Source of the DNA: Thermoflexales bacterium
GTDB lineage: Bacteria > Chloroflexota > Anaerolineae > Fen-1058
NCBI GenBank assembly: GCA_017999195.1
Contig: JAGOBP010000027.1
Location: 1-14,958 of the forward strand
Direction of reading: 5' to 3'
Length of the DNA: 14,958 bases
Shown here: positions 12,655 to 14,958 of the stretch, piece by piece
Layout of the letters: every line of letters begins with the position of its first letter
Position numbering within the stretch: the first letter of the stretch is position 1
Position numbers and translations under genes: made by a program
Notes under the pieces: generated by a model
Database searches by the model: none
Seen by the model: only the letters and a program-made list of their open reading frames with translations
What the model was told of the DNA's origin: nothing

Positions 12655-14958
12655 AGCGTCCCGCGGCTGTAAGCCTGGTCCTCGCCTTGACGTTGTTGGC
12701 GCTCTTCACGCGACTGTATGATCTGGGCGGGATGAGCATCTGGACCGACGAGGGGTTGACGATCTATCGGGCGCACGAGCCGCTGGCGGCTAATCTGCGC
12801 AACGAGATTGTCGTGCAGGGCGTCACCACCATCGATACGCATCCGCCCTTGTATTTTGTGTTGATGAGCGGCTGGATCAAGTTGGCGGGTGACAGCGAGT
12901 TTGTGCTGCGCTTCCCGTCGGCGCTGTGGGGGGCGTTGCTGGTGCCGCTGGCTTATGTGCTGGGCAAGCGGTTATTCAAGCGTGAAACTGGCCTGTGGCT
13001 GGCAGCCTTGATTGCGGCCTCGCCGTTTTACTGGTGGCATTCACGCGATGCGCGCATGTATACGCTCCTGGCCGTGTGGGTGCTGCTGGCCGTGTATTGG
13101 GTGTTTGGCGCGGTCTCCAAGTCGCCCGTTTCCAAGCGCCAGTTGTTGGCCGGGAGCCTGTGCGCCGTGCTGGCCGGACTGACGCATTACACGGGCGTGG
13201 TCGTGGCGGCTTTGCTGGGCGGCGTGATGTTTGTGGCCCTGTGGCGGCGACAGCGGCGTTGGGCTTGGCTGGCGCCCAGCGTGGTGATGGTGGCGGCAAT
13301 TCCGGCCGTGGTGTTTGCCGTGGGCCGATTGAATACTGGTGACTTTCCAATTTTCCGCCCGTTTCAAGAGATGTTGTTTGAGACGTGGAACGTCTTCAGC
13401 CTGGGCTTGTCGTTGGAGCAGATTCGCCCGCTGGAGGAACTGGCCATCTTCCCGGTGATGGGGGTGCTTGGCCTGCTGGGCTTGCTCTTCGAGCGTAAGT
13501 GGTTGCGCGCGGCGGGCCTGGTGGTGTGGCTGTTTGCGCCGTTACTGGCCTATTACTTGATGTCGTATATCAAACCGGCGTACGTCAACCCGCGCAACCT
13601 GTCGCCCGCGCTGCCCGCCTATCTGCTGTGCATCGCGTTGGGGCTGACGGTGCTGCGGCGCAAGGCGTGGCCGCTGGCTGTGATCGCCGCCGGGGTGATT
13701 TTTATCGAGTTTGGTGCGGCCGGTTATCAACAGTTGACGGATGCGCGTTTCATGAAGGACGACATTCGAGCGCTGGTCCGCACGATCGAGGCGCGCGCCC
13801 AGCCCGGTGATGCAATCGTGCTGCACGACGCCATTATCCGTCACACGTTTGACTATTACTATCGCGGCGAGTGGCCCGTGGATGCCGTGCCGCGCTATGC
13901 CTCATACGGACAGCCGGCGCAATCCGAAACCGACCTGGCCGAGTTTGTCGCCGCGTACGATCGGGTGTGGTTTGTCGATCGGCCTGCACCGGTCGGGTTT
14001 CCATCGACGCGCGTGCCCGCGTGGCTCAATCAGCATTTCAAACAGGTTGAAGGCGCGAGTTTCTTTGGGAATTATACAGGCGCGCATGTCTGGCTGTATG
14101 AGACGCGCTCGCCCGTGTTTGATCAACTGCCGGTGGACGCGCAGTCGATCGGGGCGCAGACCGGCGCGATCGAGTTGGCGGCTGTGCGCGTGCCGGCGCG
14201 TGTGCCCGGCGATGTGGCGGCGCACATCGAGACGTTCTGGCGCGCCCGCGATCGATCCACGCCGCTGACGCTGGACATCGATCTTATTGATGCCCGGGGC
14301 AATGTGCTGGTGCAGAACGAACAGGCGCTGTGGCCGTTTTTCCCGATCGACGAGTGGCCGCGAGGACGGTGGGTGCGCTGGTCGACGTATCTGGACTTGC
14401 CGATCGGTTTGCCGCCGGGGACGTATCAATTGCGTTTGCGGGCGATCGACAGCGGTACCGGCGAGGCGCTGGCGTTCGATAAGAACGCGGCCGATGGTTA
14501 TCTGGGGCTGGGGCCGCTGACCGTGGAGCGACCGACGCAACCGTGGCCGCGCAGCGCGCTGACGGAAGGTGTACCCGTCAACGCGACTTGGGCGAACGCG
14601 ATTGATTTGTGGGCATGGAGTGTGCCGGTCGGACCGTTGCGACCCAACGTGACTTTGCCGCTTGATCTGTTGTGGCAGGCTCGAACCGATTTGCAGCAGG
14701 ACTATCATTTTAAGTTGGAGATTCGCACTCCGGCAGGCGGCACCCTGCAAACCATCGAGACGGCCGTCAGCAGTCAGGATCAATCTGCCGCAACATGGCG
14801 GGCGGGCGATGTGATGCGTCAAAGTTTGCTGGTGGTATTGCCTGCCGAAGCGCGCGGCGGCGACTATCATCTGCTGTTGCAAGTGGCCGAGGCGGGGTCG
14901 CCGTTCAGGGGCTCGCCCATCGATCTGGGCGCATTTAAGGTCGAAGAATATCCAGTAG
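12651..14958 (+). CDS. GT39-like (PMT/ArnT-type) membrane glycosyltransferase, 3' end beyond window
   Basis: The reading frame from ATG 12651 is open for 769 codons to the last base; no in-frame stop is reached, so the gene is cut by the window edge. Features seen: a helix at about 5-22, IWTDEG (30-35, DE at 33-34), THPPLYF (63-69), RFPSALWG, RDARMY (132-137), then NPRNLSPALPAYLL and a last core helix at about 340-360. The outer segment KDDIRALVRTIEARAQPGD mirrors KDDARNVAAHL in the gene at 1840. Two beta-rich modules follow, at about 505 (AAVRVP, ETFWRA, PPGTYQLRLRA) and 647 (IDLWAWSV, LDLLWQA, GGDYHLLLQVAE). The final readable stretch (GAFKVEEYPV) resembles a module end, so little is probably missing. 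It is predicted to transfer sugar from a lipid donor outside the membrane. There is no N-terminal repeat tract. The two modules are the most diverged of the five proteins. Confidence 0.87.
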   Translation, partial: MKRPAAVSLVLALTLLALFTRLYDLGGMSIWTDEGLTIYRAHEPLAANLRNEIVVQGVTTIDTHPPLYFVLMSGWIKLAGDSEFVLRFPSALWGALLVPLAYVLGKRLFKRETGLWLAALIAASPFYWWHSRDARMYTLLAVWVLLAVYWVFGAVSKSPVSKRQLLAGSLCAVLAGLTHYTGVVVAALLGGVMFVALWRRQRRWAWLAPSVVMVAAIPAVVFAVGRLNTGDFPIFRPFQEMLFETWNVFSLGLSLEQIRPLEELAIFPVMGVLGLLGLLFERKWLRAAGLVVWLFAPLLAYYLMSYIKPAYVNPRNLSPALPAYLLCIALGLTVLRRKAWPLAVIAAGVIFIEFGAAGYQQLTDARFMKDDIRALVRTIEARAQPGDAIVLHDAIIRHTFDYYYRGEWPVDAVPRYASYGQPAQSETDLAEFVAAYDRVWFVDRPAPVGFPSTRVPAWLNQHFKQVEGASFFGNYTGAHVWLYETRSPVFDQLPVDAQSIGAQTGAIELAAVRVPARVPGDVAAHIETFWRARDRSTPLTLDIDLIDARGNVLVQNEQALWPFFPIDEWPRGRWVRWSTYLDLPIGLPPGTYQLRLRAIDSGTGEALAFDKNAADGYLGLGPLTVERPTQPWPRSALTEGVPVNATWANAIDLWAWSVPVGPLRPNVTLPLDLLWQARTDLQQDYHFKLEIRTPAGGTLQTIETAVSSQDQSAATWRAGDVMRQSLLVVLPAEARGGDYHLLLQVAEAGSPFRGSPIDLGAFKVEEYPV

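Noticed and set aside
13114..13136. Possible degenerate octamer tract (TCTCCAAG-like) in the last gene
   Set aside because: Only two CCAAG units can be matched and the spacing is irregular. It may be a decayed tract but cannot be supported.
13902..14882. Long antisense open frame over the last GT39-like gene (326 codons)
   Set aside because: The translation is Arg/Gln/His-rich with no recognisable motif, and it lies opposite a gene with clear domain structure. It is a shadow of GC-rich coding DNA.
14956..14958. TAG at the very end of the window as the stop of the last gene
   Set aside because: It is in a different frame (codons of this gene end at 14957), and the open frame gives sensible module sequence to the last codon. 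No frameshift is needed.

Overview
The window is one unbroken run of eight same-strand (+) genes with almost no intergenic DNA. Both edges cut a gene. Every gene that can be recognised is a glycosyltransferase, a polytopic GT-C-type membrane glycosyltransferase, or a flavoenzyme of the UDP-galactopyranose-mutase-like group. The region therefore looks like the middle of an operon for a cell-surface glycan. No RNA gene, CRISPR array, insertion sequence, promoter or terminator is visible. The moderately GC-rich DNA, the family mix (GT39-like plus DUF2142-like proteins with long C-terminal beta-rich tails) and the dispersed heptamer repeats suggest a Chloroflexota (Anaerolineae-like) bacterium. 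That is inference, since there is no marker gene.

Layout: 3-683, GT2 glycosyltransferase (5' cut). 680-1843, GT4 glycosyltransferase. 1840-4449, GT39-like membrane glycosyltransferase. 4484-6694, DUF2142-like membrane protein. 6684-8150, FAD-dependent oxidoreductase. 8155-10464 and 10468-12654, two more DUF2142-like proteins. 12651 to beyond 14958, a second GT39-like protein whose frame stays open to the window edge. Junctions are ATGA overlaps (680, 1840, 12651), an 11-nt overlap (6684) or gaps of 3-34 nt, so translational coupling is likely.

How the genes may work together (inference): the soluble GT2 and GT4 enzymes would build glycan from nucleotide sugars on the cytoplasmic side. The flavoenzyme may supply or modify a sugar. 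The five multi-pass proteins probably use lipid-linked sugars on the outer face of the membrane. All five end in a tandem pair of related beta-sandwich-like modules, although they belong to two different GT-C families.

The most unusual layer is not genic. At least ten tracts of 7-bp or 8-bp imperfect tandem repeats, of several sequence families, lie at the gene starts and in inter-helix loops. Pairs of tracts from the same family are read in the same phase in unrelated proteins, so they encode look-alike peptides. One unit is not a multiple of three, so gain or loss of a unit would shift the frame of a surface-glycan gene. A second non-genic signal is strong over-representation of the palindrome CGATCG.
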